The notes under the pieces are model-generated. The model saw only the letters and a program-made list of their open reading frames with translations, was not told the origin of the DNA and ran no database searches. DNA of 64,000 bases from a virus: positions 87,661 through 151,660 of IMG/VR virus record IMGVR_UViG_3300032087_002150; one strand, given 5' to 3'. Shown piece after piece: positions 15,909 to 24,113 of this stretch. The translations under genes and the position numbers were made by a program. How positions within the stretch are numbered: position 1 is the stretch's first letter; each line of letters begins with the position of its first letter.

Positions 15909-17693
15909 TTAGAATTGAATGCCAGAGTTAACGATCTCTTCAAAGTTCGCACCAGTTCTAGTAGCAACAAAGTTCAACGTGATGAAGTTGATGCTTCTAG
16001 ATGGCTTGATGAAGAGTGTCGCAACGAACTCGTTACGATCGATAACTTCTGGGGTGTTGTTACGCTCGTCACACTGTACGAAGAAGTCCTGAATACCACG
16101 ACGTGCTTGAATCTCTCGCAGGAGAGGTTCTACAATCGCTACGAACTCGGCGCGAGTAAACTCGTCGTTGAATTCGAACAGGAAGTTACGTGCAGCAACA
16201 GAGATCGCTTTCTCGAGAGCAAGGAACAAGCGTCGAACATTGATGCGATCAAACGCAGATGGTCGAGCAAGTTTAGTCTTGTCGCCGAACAGGATAATAC
16301 CACGTCCTGGGAACTGAACAATTGGGTTTACACCCTTTTTGTACAGTTCGTCACGCTCTGCTTTACTTGGTGAATAAGCGAGGTTGGTCACACCAACATA
16401 CTCACCGCGTCGCTCACCAGCAGGTGACCACCATGGACCATAGTTTGTGTCCGCAGCAGCCATAATACCAGCAGTGGTAGAAGCAGCAGGAATGTAGATG
16501 TAGTTGTCGTTGTACTTGTCGTATACACGCAAGAAGTTGTTATCAACGATCAAGTAAGAAGACGCTGTAAACTGATTAGTAGTTTCCAGAGTGTCATTTA
16601 CTGGATCAATGTTGTTAACAACGTCATCGCGAGCAGGCGACGCAATAGCAACACAATCTTTTCGGGTTACGCCAGCAATTGCGGCGAGGTCATTAACGAG
16701 AGTGACTTGATCAGTCGTCGACGACATACTTGGAGCAATCAACAATGAAACGTCAATTTGCTCTACGTCTTCGAACTCATCGAATCCGTTTTGGATATCA
16801 CCGACATCCAAAGCAGCGCCATCACGTCCACCAGAAAGAGCAGTGTTAGCAGAGTCTTCAGACCAAGATACGTTAGTGGCGTAGTTGGTAGTTCCTGAAG
16901 TAGCAGGAGCAGTGCCCCAAGTGGCAGTAGCAATGGTGTTTACTGAGTCGACATCACCGGACCAAATATAATTTGAACCGTTGTTCAGCACAGTTTTGAA
17001 GAAGTTGTCAGAACCGTCTACAGTCTTGGCGCCAGAAGCGACAGACAGGAATGGGAATGTCTCGAGGACAGTTCCTTTAGTTCCTGAGATAAGACCGTCT
17101 GAGTCAACTACTACAAGGTGAATTTCGTCATGTAACACAGTTCCTGGTCGGTCAAGTGCCCATTGAGAAGTTCCTGGGATAGCATCAAACTTATCTGAAT
17201 AATCCCATGCTGCCCAGTTAGTGGCAGTCTGAGCAGATGAGTCAGTTTCGCCTGATTCAATAGCGAAAATAGAAACTGCGAGAGAGTTACCGAGCTCTCC
17301 TGGATACTTTGCGACAAACATGTCGAGTCCAGATTGTTGCTCGAAGTGATCTTCATTCTTGACTTGGTGCTTAGTAGCAGTCAAAGAAGAGTTAAGTGCG
17401 CTGTCACCGATAGCGACGCTACCAGATGGAATCGCACGACAGACTTGCAGGTTCCCAGAATAACGCAGGTACTGAGCACAGGAGAAATAATCTACTGCGT
17501 GATCAGCATCTGGCGTACCAAACTCTCTTGCGAGTTCATCTTCATTAGAGACGATAGTTGGTACTTCAACGGGACCCCACTTAAATGCTCCGACATATCC
17601 AGCAAGCGAAGTATCAACATTTGGGACCACAGGGGTCAAGTCGAATTCGCGAACTACGATAGCAGGAGACAGAGATGGAGCTGTAAGTGCCAT
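15909..17693 (-). CDS. gp18: gp18 tail sheath protein
   Basis: 594 residues. The N-terminus SPSLSPAIVVREFDLTPVVP, then GAFKWGPVEVPTIVSNEDEL, and the conserved C-terminal part (NPIVQFPGRGIILFGDKTKL, FDRINVRRLFLALEKAI, FEFNDEFTRAEF) identify the contractile sheath subunit. The variable middle holds the surface-exposed insertions typical of marine gp18. A TATAAATA promoter lies 75 nt upstream. Confidence 0.97.
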   Translation of the reverse strand: MALTAPSLSPAIVVREFDLTPVVPNVDTSLAGYVGAFKWGPVEVPTIVSNEDELAREFGTPDADHAVDYFSCAQYLRYSGNLQVCRAIPSGSVAIGDSALNSSLTATKHQVKNEDHFEQQSGLDMFVAKYPGELGNSLAVSIFAIESGETDSSAQTATNWAAWDYSDKFDAIPGTSQWALDRPGTVLHDEIHLVVVDSDGLISGTKGTVLETFPFLSVASGAKTVDGSDNFFKTVLNNGSNYIWSGDVDSVNTIATATWGTAPATSGTTNYATNVSWSEDSANTALSGGRDGAALDVGDIQNGFDEFEDVEQIDVSLLIAPSMSSTTDQVTLVNDLAAIAGVTRKDCVAIASPARDDVVNNIDPVNDTLETTNQFTASSYLIVDNNFLRVYDKYNDNYIYIPAASTTAGIMAAADTNYGPWWSPAGERRGEYVGVTNLAYSPSKAERDELYKKGVNPIVQFPGRGIILFGDKTKLARPSAFDRINVRRLFLALEKAISVAARNFLFEFNDEFTRAEFVAIVEPLLREIQARRGIQDFFVQCDERNNTPEVIDRNEFVATLFIKPSRSINFITLNFVATRTGANFEEIVNSGIQF

Positions 17694-17768
17694 TTTAGTT
17701 TCCTCTTTGCAAAAAGAAATTATAAGTTTTATACATTATAAGGTCGGCACCTAAGTGCTCAATGCATT

Positions 17769-17776
17769 TATTTATA
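17769..17776 (-). promoter_or_regulatory. Late promoter octamer TATAAATA before gp18
   Basis: Exact octamer on the minus strand in the 94-nt gap between gp17 and gp18. A second, weaker CCTAAATA (17785-17792) overlaps the gp17 stop. This would give high late expression of gp18 and gp19. Confidence 0.8.
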
Positions 17777-17787
17777 AGTTGGTATAT

Positions 17788-19413
17788 TTAGGCGTAATCC
17801 TCAGGGTTATAGACCAACCATGGGTCTGCCTTCTCCTCATATGATACTTCAGGAACTTCTTCTTGCTTAAATCCGAAGGGTGGGACGTCTTCTTCTATTT
17901 CTTGCATACGTTGCTCAAACATCATTTTCTTAATATTGATATCAGTCATCTCTGCAAAGAATGTAGTTTGTACCAAGAAACCGAACATAACAAGGTTCAT
18001 GACCAAGTCATCGTGATTCCCGTCTTTCGCTTCGTATGATGCACCCTTTGCTTCAAAGGTGCTTATTTCTAGTATAGTGTTTTCATCCACAATGTCAAGT
18101 TTGCGCTCTTCCAGTAAGTCTTTAAATCCTGAGCATCCAAGACGTTTAGTTCGTCTTGTCATCTCTACGCCGATACCACTAGATTTTACTGTAGAGGACA
18201 TGTGCACGTTTTCATATTCTCGTTCGTGATATAATCCAGAACAAACCAGTTGACCTGCATCGTTAGATTCTATCACCACATATGCTTGATTGTAAGAAGT
18301 CGCCCATTTATAAATAATATCTGGGAAGAGTAGTGGAGAAATAAGATTGTTGCGATACACTGCTACCTGTTTGAAAGGTCTACTGCTAATGTCGATGACG
18401 TTAAACGTACTATAATCCTGTCCTCTCCCTTTACTTACGTCAACACACATGACGTATTGTGACCCCTTGCGAGGTTCATCGTAAACAAGTAGATCACCGC
18501 CCTCGAGAATTTTCTTGGGTCGACCTGCCTTCAGGTTTAACAGGGTCTCGGCATTGATTAACGTATCGCCTGTACCGAAGAAGGTGTTGCCAAACTCCTG
18601 ATCAAACTGTATCTGAGAAGTGTTATTAATCGTTTCTTCTTTCCACTTCTCGTCTCTCCCAGGAACGTCCCACCAATCTACACGGAACGGTTTATATTCA
18701 TTCACACCCTGTACGGCACCTTCCCATATCTTATGGAAAGGATTACCGATACCGTTGGCGGTAGATGTAATGATCACCTTCGTATCTTTACCTGACGAAA
18801 CCACAGGGTAAGTTGAGGTGTAAAACTCCGCTGCCCTTTCGACGAACGCAAACTCGTCAAGGAACAGTAGGTTTACAGACTGACCACGAATAGATGATCC
18901 GGAAGTCGCTGCGGCAAATATCTTTGAGTTATTACTAAACTCTATACTACCTTTGTTTAGAACCTTACATCCTGGTTGTAGATAAAAAGGCAGGTTCTCT
19001 AGCATCAAGGTGATACGCGAAAGCATCTCCCTCGCAGTCGCACCCTTGTTAGCAAGGACTGCTACAGTTTTCTCAGGGTGAAATATAGCATACCAAAGGA
19101 GATATGCTACCGAGGATATAGACTTACCAGACTGACGACAAGCAAGGACAACAGTAAAACGGTTGTCATTAAATTGCCGGAACATTTCCTCTTGATATGG
19201 GTACAACTCAAACGGGACTAGACCATCGTTGAGATTAATGATTTTTAAATGGTTAGTAGCAAAGTGAGCAGGGTCCGACATACACTTGGCGTACTCGGCA
19301 ACTTTTTCTTGAGTCCAATCCTCCTGTATGCCATCTTTCTTGACATGAGGATTACCGAGATAGTGCGTGTCGGGTTTAGACTTGGTCGTGTCCTGAATCT
19401 GCGAGGGCATCAT
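17788..19413 (-). CDS. gp17: gp17 terminase large subunit
   Basis: 541 residues. The ATPase has Walker A CRQSGKS (92-98), Walker B VNLLFLDEFAFV and coupling motif ITSTANG; the nuclease has MCVDVSKGRGQDYS, the VIESNDAG segment and a late acidic residue near NHDDLVMNL. It packages DNA at the portal. It overlaps the 3' end of gp16 by 38 nt. The start MMPSQIQ has no strong Shine-Dalgarno, in line with coupling to gp16. Confidence 0.97.
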   Translation of the reverse strand: MMPSQIQDTTKSKPDTHYLGNPHVKKDGIQEDWTQEKVAEYAKCMSDPAHFATNHLKIINLNDGLVPFELYPYQEEMFRQFNDNRFTVVLACRQSGKSISSVAYLLWYAIFHPEKTVAVLANKGATAREMLSRITLMLENLPFYLQPGCKVLNKGSIEFSNNSKIFAAATSGSSIRGQSVNLLFLDEFAFVERAAEFYTSTYPVVSSGKDTKVIITSTANGIGNPFHKIWEGAVQGVNEYKPFRVDWWDVPGRDEKWKEETINNTSQIQFDQEFGNTFFGTGDTLINAETLLNLKAGRPKKILEGGDLLVYDEPRKGSQYVMCVDVSKGRGQDYSTFNVIDISSRPFKQVAVYRNNLISPLLFPDIIYKWATSYNQAYVVIESNDAGQLVCSGLYHEREYENVHMSSTVKSSGIGVEMTRRTKRLGCSGFKDLLEERKLDIVDENTILEISTFEAKGASYEAKDGNHDDLVMNLVMFGFLVQTTFFAEMTDINIKKMMFEQRMQEIEEDVPPFGFKQEEVPEVSYEEKADPWLVYNPEDYA

Positions 19414-19741
19414 GTTGAGGAGTAATATCCTTTTCGTTCACTTGTTTCAGCGCACGCTGAAGATCGGTAGTTGAACCGATAAAAACATTCGTCGTTTCTT
19501 GTTTAGGTAGTGCCTTGACATCTTCCTTTTCTATATCCTTCTTTTGCTTGTGAAGGTTCATCAACTGTTGAGAAACATCAGAGGTGTCTTTTATAAGTTT
19601 GGCAAGAACTTCATATGCTCTGGGGTGTTCGCTGCTCTTAGCGACTTCAATCATTTCTTCTACACCGTCGCGACCCTTGCCGATTAAATCGTACAGAGTT
19701 TCTCTGGCGAACTGGTAGTCATTATCTTTATCTGATTCCAT
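19376..19741 (-). CDS. gp16: gp16 terminase small subunit
   Basis: 121 residues with the typical helical core: FARETLYDLIGKGRDGVEEM, EHPRAYEVLAKLIKDTSDVS and a long coiled-coil helix LMNLHKQKKDIEKE, then a tail NVFIGSTTDLQRALKQ. It recognises DNA and stimulates gp17 ATPase. The C-terminus overlaps gp17 in another frame. The ATG abuts the gp15 stop. Confidence 0.93.
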   Translation of the reverse strand: MESDKDNDYQFARETLYDLIGKGRDGVEEMIEVAKSSEHPRAYEVLAKLIKDTSDVSQQLMNLHKQKKDIEKEDVKALPKQETTNVFIGSTTDLQRALKQVNEKDITPQHDALADSGHDQV

Positions 19742-20553
19742 TATGGATTATTAAAATAGTCATGAGGCACATAGGTATCACTATCTAGTATTGACGGCGA
19801 TACGGTATAATCAGAGTCCAATGAAACTGGACGAGGATTCGTTTCAACTCTTACAGTCTCCAAATACCTATCAGAGTCAGCAGAGTTAATATCCATATTG
19901 TACATATCCATGTCGATACGAGTAATAATCTTGCCTTCGTCTGGTTTTGGACCATAGAAGTTTACTTTCATATCAAAGGTCAAGGTATAGATTATCGTAC
20001 GACGATCTTCCATCGCTCCTTCAAAGTTATCAGTAAATGCTACCGACTGTAATATTACAGGAACGTCTTCTTTGATATCCGGATAATCTTCAATCGGTTT
20101 AAAACTTACTGTGTATTGTGGAGCAAAGTAAGGCAATATTTGTTCTACTACTTGTAGGGCATCGTTGTGCTGTTTAGCATAAACATTAAGTTCAAACGTA
20201 ATAATGTATGGAGTTGCAGTGTAGAACTTACTCGCTTTCTGACTGTCTTCAATACCAGTTCTAGTAAAATAATTGGTCTTAGGAAGTTGTCGTTGAGCAT
20301 CATACGCAATTGATAGAACTTCAAAGGACATACGAGGCAGTTTGATTGCTAACTGTCTTTCATTATCCTCGCCCTGATTCATTTCATTGATACGTTCTAA
20401 GAACTTACGAGCAGGCGCATACGCCAGAGGAACTTTTTGCTGGGCATAAACATTATTACCATCACGGCGAATCATGTATAGGTTGTTGAACATCGCACCA
20501 AATACTGCGACGCACTTCCTAACTCGCTCGTGATAAAAATGACCGCCAAACAT
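19741..20553 (-). CDS. gp15: gp15 tail sheath stabiliser / neck connector
   Basis: 270 residues. FGGHFYHERVRKCVAVFGAM, LYMIRRDGNNVYAQQKVPLA, RKFLERINEMNQ and LPRMSFEVLSIAYDAQRQLP are hallmark segments of gp15. The protein forms a hexamer at the head-proximal end of the tail and joins to the neck. The order gp13, gp14, gp15, gp16, gp17 is as in T4. Adjacent starts and stops overlap. Confidence 0.96.
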   Translation of the reverse strand: MFGGHFYHERVRKCVAVFGAMFNNLYMIRRDGNNVYAQQKVPLAYAPARKFLERINEMNQGEDNERQLAIKLPRMSFEVLSIAYDAQRQLPKTNYFTRTGIEDSQKASKFYTATPYIITFELNVYAKQHNDALQVVEQILPYFAPQYTVSFKPIEDYPDIKEDVPVILQSVAFTDNFEGAMEDRRTIIYTLTFDMKVNFYGPKPDEGKIITRIDMDMYNMDINSADSDRYLETVRVETNPRPVSLDSDYTVSPSILDSDTYVPHDYFNNP

Positions 20554-21497
20554 TAACTAAAATCCCCAAATGGATTATCTTCGCTGAAGTCTACGAACTC
20601 TAATACAGAAACATCAAAGTCAGTGACGTTAGAAGTCCAAGTACTGCTCGCTCCTATTGGATTTATATCTCCACCAGCAGCGCCAGATTGAATCTGTTGT
20701 AGTTCAGCAACAGCAATAGGAGTAGCGATAGAAGTCGCAACTCCGACGCTATCAACAGAGAAAACTTGCCTTGTGGTAGTAAAGGACTTGTACTCACCAG
20801 AGGTGTTACCAACGTTGGCAAGTCTCATAATATTATCGGAATCAGACCAGTGTACAACTTCACCAGTAACAACATAATCGTCGAATGCTTGAGTAACTCT
20901 ATCCCCTCTAGTGAATCCATTAGAGGCAGAGTCCATAGTAAGTTGCCACTGATATGCGGCGAACTCTTCAATGTCGTCGATGCCCTGATATGTACCAGTA
21001 CTGAACCGTTCTCCACTGTACTCGAACAACTCAAGTCTCATTCTGAATACAGGAAGTTGCCCTAACTGATAGAAAGGATTCTCATCTTCTACCTTCATAA
21101 TCTCAAAGGTAGAACCAGATAATGGAATGTGTATCAGGTCGCCTTCGCGAGGACGATAGTAGACATCATCTTTTTTCTCAACATACTGACGAATCTCGCT
21201 GTTAAATCTACGGCGAGCCATAATAACTGTGGCAGCATCACGGATCTCTACACCAAACTTTTGAAAGAGGTCGCCCTCTCCATCGTATCCTTCTACGTTT
21301 TCAACATAGACTTCTACTTTGAATGCATATCGAAACTCTGAAAGAATCTCATCATTAAAGACCATATCTCTGGACACAACTTCTCGGGGCAGATAATAAA
21401 CATCTTGCCCATAGAACTTGAGAGATTCAACGATTAGATTTTCGTAGAGAGCTTGTTCAGATTTTACGTTGTGGCGAAAGTGTACTGAAGTTGCCAT
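20553..21497 (-). CDS. gp14: gp14 neck protein
   Basis: 314 residues. NVKSEQALYENLIVESLKFYGQ-type N-terminus, YYLPREVVSRDMVFNDEILS, FGVEIRDAATVIMARRRFNS, YRPREGDLIHIPLSGSTFEI and RMRLELFEYSGERF match T4-like gp14, which with gp13 forms the neck ring below the portal. The C-terminal half is a low-complexity extension typical of marine versions. Confidence 0.95.
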   Translation of the reverse strand: MATSVHFRHNVKSEQALYENLIVESLKFYGQDVYYLPREVVSRDMVFNDEILSEFRYAFKVEVYVENVEGYDGEGDLFQKFGVEIRDAATVIMARRRFNSEIRQYVEKKDDVYYRPREGDLIHIPLSGSTFEIMKVEDENPFYQLGQLPVFRMRLELFEYSGERFSTGTYQGIDDIEEFAAYQWQLTMDSASNGFTRGDRVTQAFDDYVVTGEVVHWSDSDNIMRLANVGNTSGEYKSFTTTRQVFSVDSVGVATSIATPIAVAELQQIQSGAAGGDINPIGASSTWTSNVTDFDVSVLEFVDFSEDNPFGDFS

Positions 21498-21501
21498 GAC
21501 G

Positions 21502-22260
21502 TTATCCTACAAAGAAGTCTGGCGGCACTTCCTGTTCGAGACGCATTCTTTCTCGAATCTTTTCCTGTTCTTCTCTGCCCTCTTCGATATAGCGAGCGCC
21601 ACTAATGGTGACGCCGCCAGGAAGTTGCATACCTTCAAACTTTGACATATTTTGACCCCACTGCTCTTTGATAAGGGCAGTGGTATAGTCCTTAATGAAC
21701 ATATCATTGTAGATATTGGTATGCGTTGTTGGATCAACGGTTTGATAAACTTCAAGAGCAATATATTTTCCAGCACTCAAGGTGCCGTCTTCAATATCGC
21801 TGTGCATATATAAACGATTTTGCCGACGTGCAAAAGTAATTAAAGGTAGACCATTGACTTTCATATCAATCAACTCCATGTACTGACGAACTTGGTCATA
21901 GTACGACAGACCGCCATAACCAACATCAGACATTTGATGAAAGTCGCTCATGGCAAATTGGTAGTTGAATGAAAAGAAATTAGAACTGTTAATGACCGAA
22001 GCACTAACAGGGAACATTTTAGTTACATACAATATATTTGTAGGTAGAGTAATATATTTGTTTGTAATGTCGTCAGATGTTAACTGATGTTCGTAATAGA
22101 CGCGCATAGTTGCGTCGTGATGAAACTCTTGATACAACTGAATGGCATCATCAATCTTATCTTCGATTTGATCTTCATCGACGTTGACTTCAACAACTGG
22201 TTCACCCAGTCTACGAAGGCAAAATTCGATCAGGTCAGCGCGAGATGAAACTACCGCCAT
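21502..22260 (-). CDS. gp13: gp13 neck protein
   Basis: 252 residues. SSRADLIEFCLRRLGEPVVE, VDEDQIEDKIDDAIQLYQEF, ITLPTNILYVTKMFPV and YIALEVYQTVDPTTHTNIYN, then FIKDYTTALIKEQWGQNMSK, are characteristic of gp13, the protein that closes the portal channel and docks the tail. It begins the neck operon and lies 1 nt downstream of a fibre-like gene. Confidence 0.95.
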   Translation of the reverse strand: MAVVSSRADLIEFCLRRLGEPVVEVNVDEDQIEDKIDDAIQLYQEFHHDATMRVYYEHQLTSDDITNKYITLPTNILYVTKMFPVSASVINSSNFFSFNYQFAMSDFHQMSDVGYGGLSYYDQVRQYMELIDMKVNGLPLITFARRQNRLYMHSDIEDGTLSAGKYIALEVYQTVDPTTHTNIYNDMFIKDYTTALIKEQWGQNMSKFEGMQLPGGVTISGARYIEEGREEQEKIRERMRLEQEVPPDFFVG

Positions 22261-22261
22261 G

Positions 22262-23035
22262 TTATGCTCCGTTCAGCAATGTACCAGCAGAGTCGTAAAT
22301 TCCGATACCATTAAAACCATCAACTTGATCTGCGTTGAGGTTTGTTACTTTAGTTGTTGATGCAACAGTAAAAGGTGCTGTTCCTGTTGTGTTACTGAAG
22401 TTAACAGTTGCACCAGCAGCAGCAGTAAGTGTAGTTCCGTTATCGAACGTCAGCGTACCAGTAGTGTAGTTATCGGTAGCACCGCTGCTAAGGAACAATG
22501 GGGCATTTGAATCAATTTGACCTTGAACCTTTGCCGAATCGTACGACTCAACAGTAGCAAAGGAAAGTACACCAGATCCATTCGTAGTTATAAACTGATT
22601 AATTGCGCCATCAGAAACAGGATAAGTCAATCCGTTTAATACCGCACCACCAGATGCTGTTAAAGTATTAGTAAAAGTTTTAGCACCAGAAACAGATTGC
22701 GTACCAGTTAGTGTAACAGCAGCAGAATCAATCTGACCTAGAACTTTCGCGGAATCATATGATTCTACAGTTGCAAAAGAAAGTGTGCCTGAACCGTTTG
22801 TGGTTATAAACTGATTGATAGCACCATCAACAGTAGGATAGGTCAGACCATTTAAGACAGCACCGTTGGATGCAGTCAAAGTATTAGAGAACGTCTTAGC
22901 ACCGCTAATCGTTTGACTAGTGCCGAGAGTTACATAATTGTTTGTAACATCTGAATTTAATGCCTGAAAGTTGGAGTCTAACTCTGTGAAGGTTAGTGCA
23001 GATCCTTTTACGTTTCTTAGAGTGAGTTCGGCCAT
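22262..23035 (-). CDS. Small tail or neck fibre protein (repeats)
   Basis: 257 residues. The N-terminus MAELTLRNVKGSALTFTELD resembles marine fibre proteins. It holds two near-identical copies of about 61 residues (VTLG/VTLT-TQSISGAKTF-NTLTAS to SFATVESYDSAKV), each beginning with an SGAKTFxNTLTAS motif. The C-terminus ends IYDSAGTLLNGA, a motif shared with the fibre at 33938..35092. Its place before gp13 suggests a collar or whisker fibre, but a baseplate fibre cannot be excluded. Confidence 0.65.
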   Translation of the reverse strand: MAELTLRNVKGSALTFTELDSNFQALNSDVTNNYVTLGTSQTISGAKTFSNTLTASNGAVLNGLTYPTVDGAINQFITTNGSGTLSFATVESYDSAKVLGQIDSAAVTLTGTQSVSGAKTFTNTLTASGGAVLNGLTYPVSDGAINQFITTNGSGVLSFATVESYDSAKVQGQIDSNAPLFLSSGATDNYTTGTLTFDNGTTLTAAAGATVNFSNTTGTAPFTVASTTKVTNLNADQVDGFNGIGIYDSAGTLLNGA

Positions 23036-23060
23036 ACCATTATTTCCTCAGGCAAGTTGA

Positions 23061-23078
23061 GGGGGAGGATACTCCCCC
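23061..23078 (-). terminator. GC-rich hairpin upstream of the gp13 operon
   Basis: Stem GGGGGAG/CTCCCCC with a 4-nt loop between the 23122..23502 gene and the 22262..23035 gene. The T tract on the minus strand is poor (TCAACTT), so it may be a weak terminator or an mRNA-end stabiliser. Confidence 0.5.
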
Positions 23079-23121
23079 TTGATCTTTATTCATCACGAAT
23101 CAACAACTGATTCGTTTTAAA

Positions 23122-23502
23122 TCAGTTTGGCGCTTCGTAAGTCAGTGAAGAAATACTGATAGTATCGCCAGCACCGATAGAGGTAGATGACAAGATAATG
23201 TCGCCACCGCCACCAGTAGCAGTAACTGAACCAGTGAAGCAAGAATCACCAGCGCCAGAGAATACAGTAAACTTAGTTACAGTACCTGCTTTACAGTTAG
23301 TGTCGTCTGTGATTGCAGCAGCAGTAGCAATACCGTTAGCAGCAGCACCGAAAGCAGTTGCGCTAAAAGCAAGTGAAGCAACTACTGAGTCGTTCTGACC
23401 ACCATTCTGGAACTTAATAGAACCAGCACCGCCAGCGTCAATCAGGTCAACAACATAATCCGCAATACCGTTGCGAACATCAGTTGGGTGAGTAACAGCC
23501 AT
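23122..23502 (-). CDS. Putative virion structural (decoration-type) protein
   Basis: 126 residues. It starts MAVTHPTDVRNGIADYVVDL and is rich in Gly, Ala, Ser and Thr with an all-beta pattern and the AITDDTNCKAGTVTKFTVFS segment. Very similar small proteins occur among structural genes of many marine tailed phages and are usually called virion structural. The two Cys (about 70 and 88) might form a disulfide. A GGAG ribosome site precedes the ATG. The exact role is unknown. Confidence 0.65.
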   Translation of the reverse strand: MAVTHPTDVRNGIADYVVDLIDAGGAGSIKFQNGGQNDSVVASLAFSATAFGAAANGIATAAAITDDTNCKAGTVTKFTVFSGAGDSCFTGSVTATGGGGDIILSSTSIGAGDTISISSLTYEAPN

Positions 23503-23523
23503 TTTAATCTCCTTTAGGATTTA

Positions 23524-23688
23524 TTACTTTTGTTTTTCATCCCGCTCTTTGCCGTCGGCGACAAGTTTAGCGAGTTGCTCTTTCGAGACTTTTGCGGTCA
23601 CTTTCACCTCTTCACGAGTGCCATCCTTTCGGATAACTGTGGCGGTGCCCGTCAACTTTCCAAGACTTGATTTAGTCTTAATACCCAT
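23524..23688 (-). CDS. Small conserved hypothetical protein (54 aa)
   Basis: 54 codons: MGIKTKSSLGKLTGTATVIR, then a hydrophilic strand pair and helix ending RDEKQK. The amino-acid pattern is protein-like (KDGTREEVKVTAKV) and it fills the 214-nt gap between two genes. A TATAAATA octamer directly abuts the ATG, so that promoter could not serve this gene with a leader. Function unknown. Confidence 0.6.
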   Translation of the reverse strand: MGIKTKSSLGKLTGTATVIRKDGTREEVKVTAKVSKEQLAKLVADGKERDEKQK

Positions 23689-23696
23689 TATTTATA
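23689..23696 (-). promoter_or_regulatory. Late promoter octamer TATAAATA adjacent to a start codon
   Basis: Exact octamer touching the ATG at 23688. The start of transcription would fall inside the 54-codon gene, so the promoter likely serves 23122..23502 while the small gene is read from the promoter at 24106. Confidence 0.6.
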
Positions 23697-23715
23697 ATCC
23701 TCAATGATTTAAAAA

Positions 23716-24072
23716 TTATTTAGTTACGCTCTTAGAGACAATTATTTTACCTTCTAAGATTCGTTCAACATACGGATTACCTGATGCTGAATCCGTATAT
23801 TCAATCTCCACGTCATAAACATACCTCCTCCTGGTCAAGGAGTCGGTTTGTGTGTTAGTGAGGATTATATCAATAATCCCGTCACTAGCAGGGGAAATAA
23901 CTCTAGCGTCAAATGAAACTGCTTCTGAGGAGTCTGCCCCATAACTACGATTAATCTTTCCTCTAACAGTGGTATTCGCTAAATCCCTGTAAGATGCATC
24001 TGCGTCAAGAAGTCTCAAACGCCATCTAGCGTCTGCTCCTTGATCTACATATAAATCTTCATACAATGCCAT
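23716..24072 (-). CDS. Putative tail or baseplate beta protein
   Basis: 118 residues. MALYEDLYVDQGADARWRLR, LANTTVRGKINRSYGADSSE, a middle IIDIILTNTQTDSL and ending ERILEGKIIVSKSVTK. The layout resembles the N-terminal beta-sandwich of BppU-type fibre or upper-baseplate proteins. It is the first gene after the 1229-residue repeat gene and has a late promoter 34 nt upstream. The function is inferred only from fold pattern and place. Confidence 0.6.
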   Translation of the reverse strand: MALYEDLYVDQGADARWRLRLLDADASYRDLANTTVRGKINRSYGADSSEAVSFDARVISPASDGIIDIILTNTQTDSLTRRRYVYDVEIEYTDSASGNPYVERILEGKIIVSKSVTK

Positions 24073-24105
24073 CTGTTATATCCAAGTATCTTTTTTAACT
24101 ATTCT

Positions 24106-24113
24106 ATTTATAC
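24106..24113 (-). promoter_or_regulatory. Late promoter octamer TATAAATA before 23716..24072
   Basis: Exact octamer overlapping the stop of the 1229-residue repeat gene, 33 nt upstream of the next ATG. Confidence 0.75.

Noticed and set aside
15915-16373. Plus-strand open frame of 152 codons
   Set aside because: Antisense to the conserved C-terminal half of gp18.
18309-18316. Exact TATAAATA on the plus strand
   Set aside because: It lies inside gp17 with no plus-strand gene downstream.
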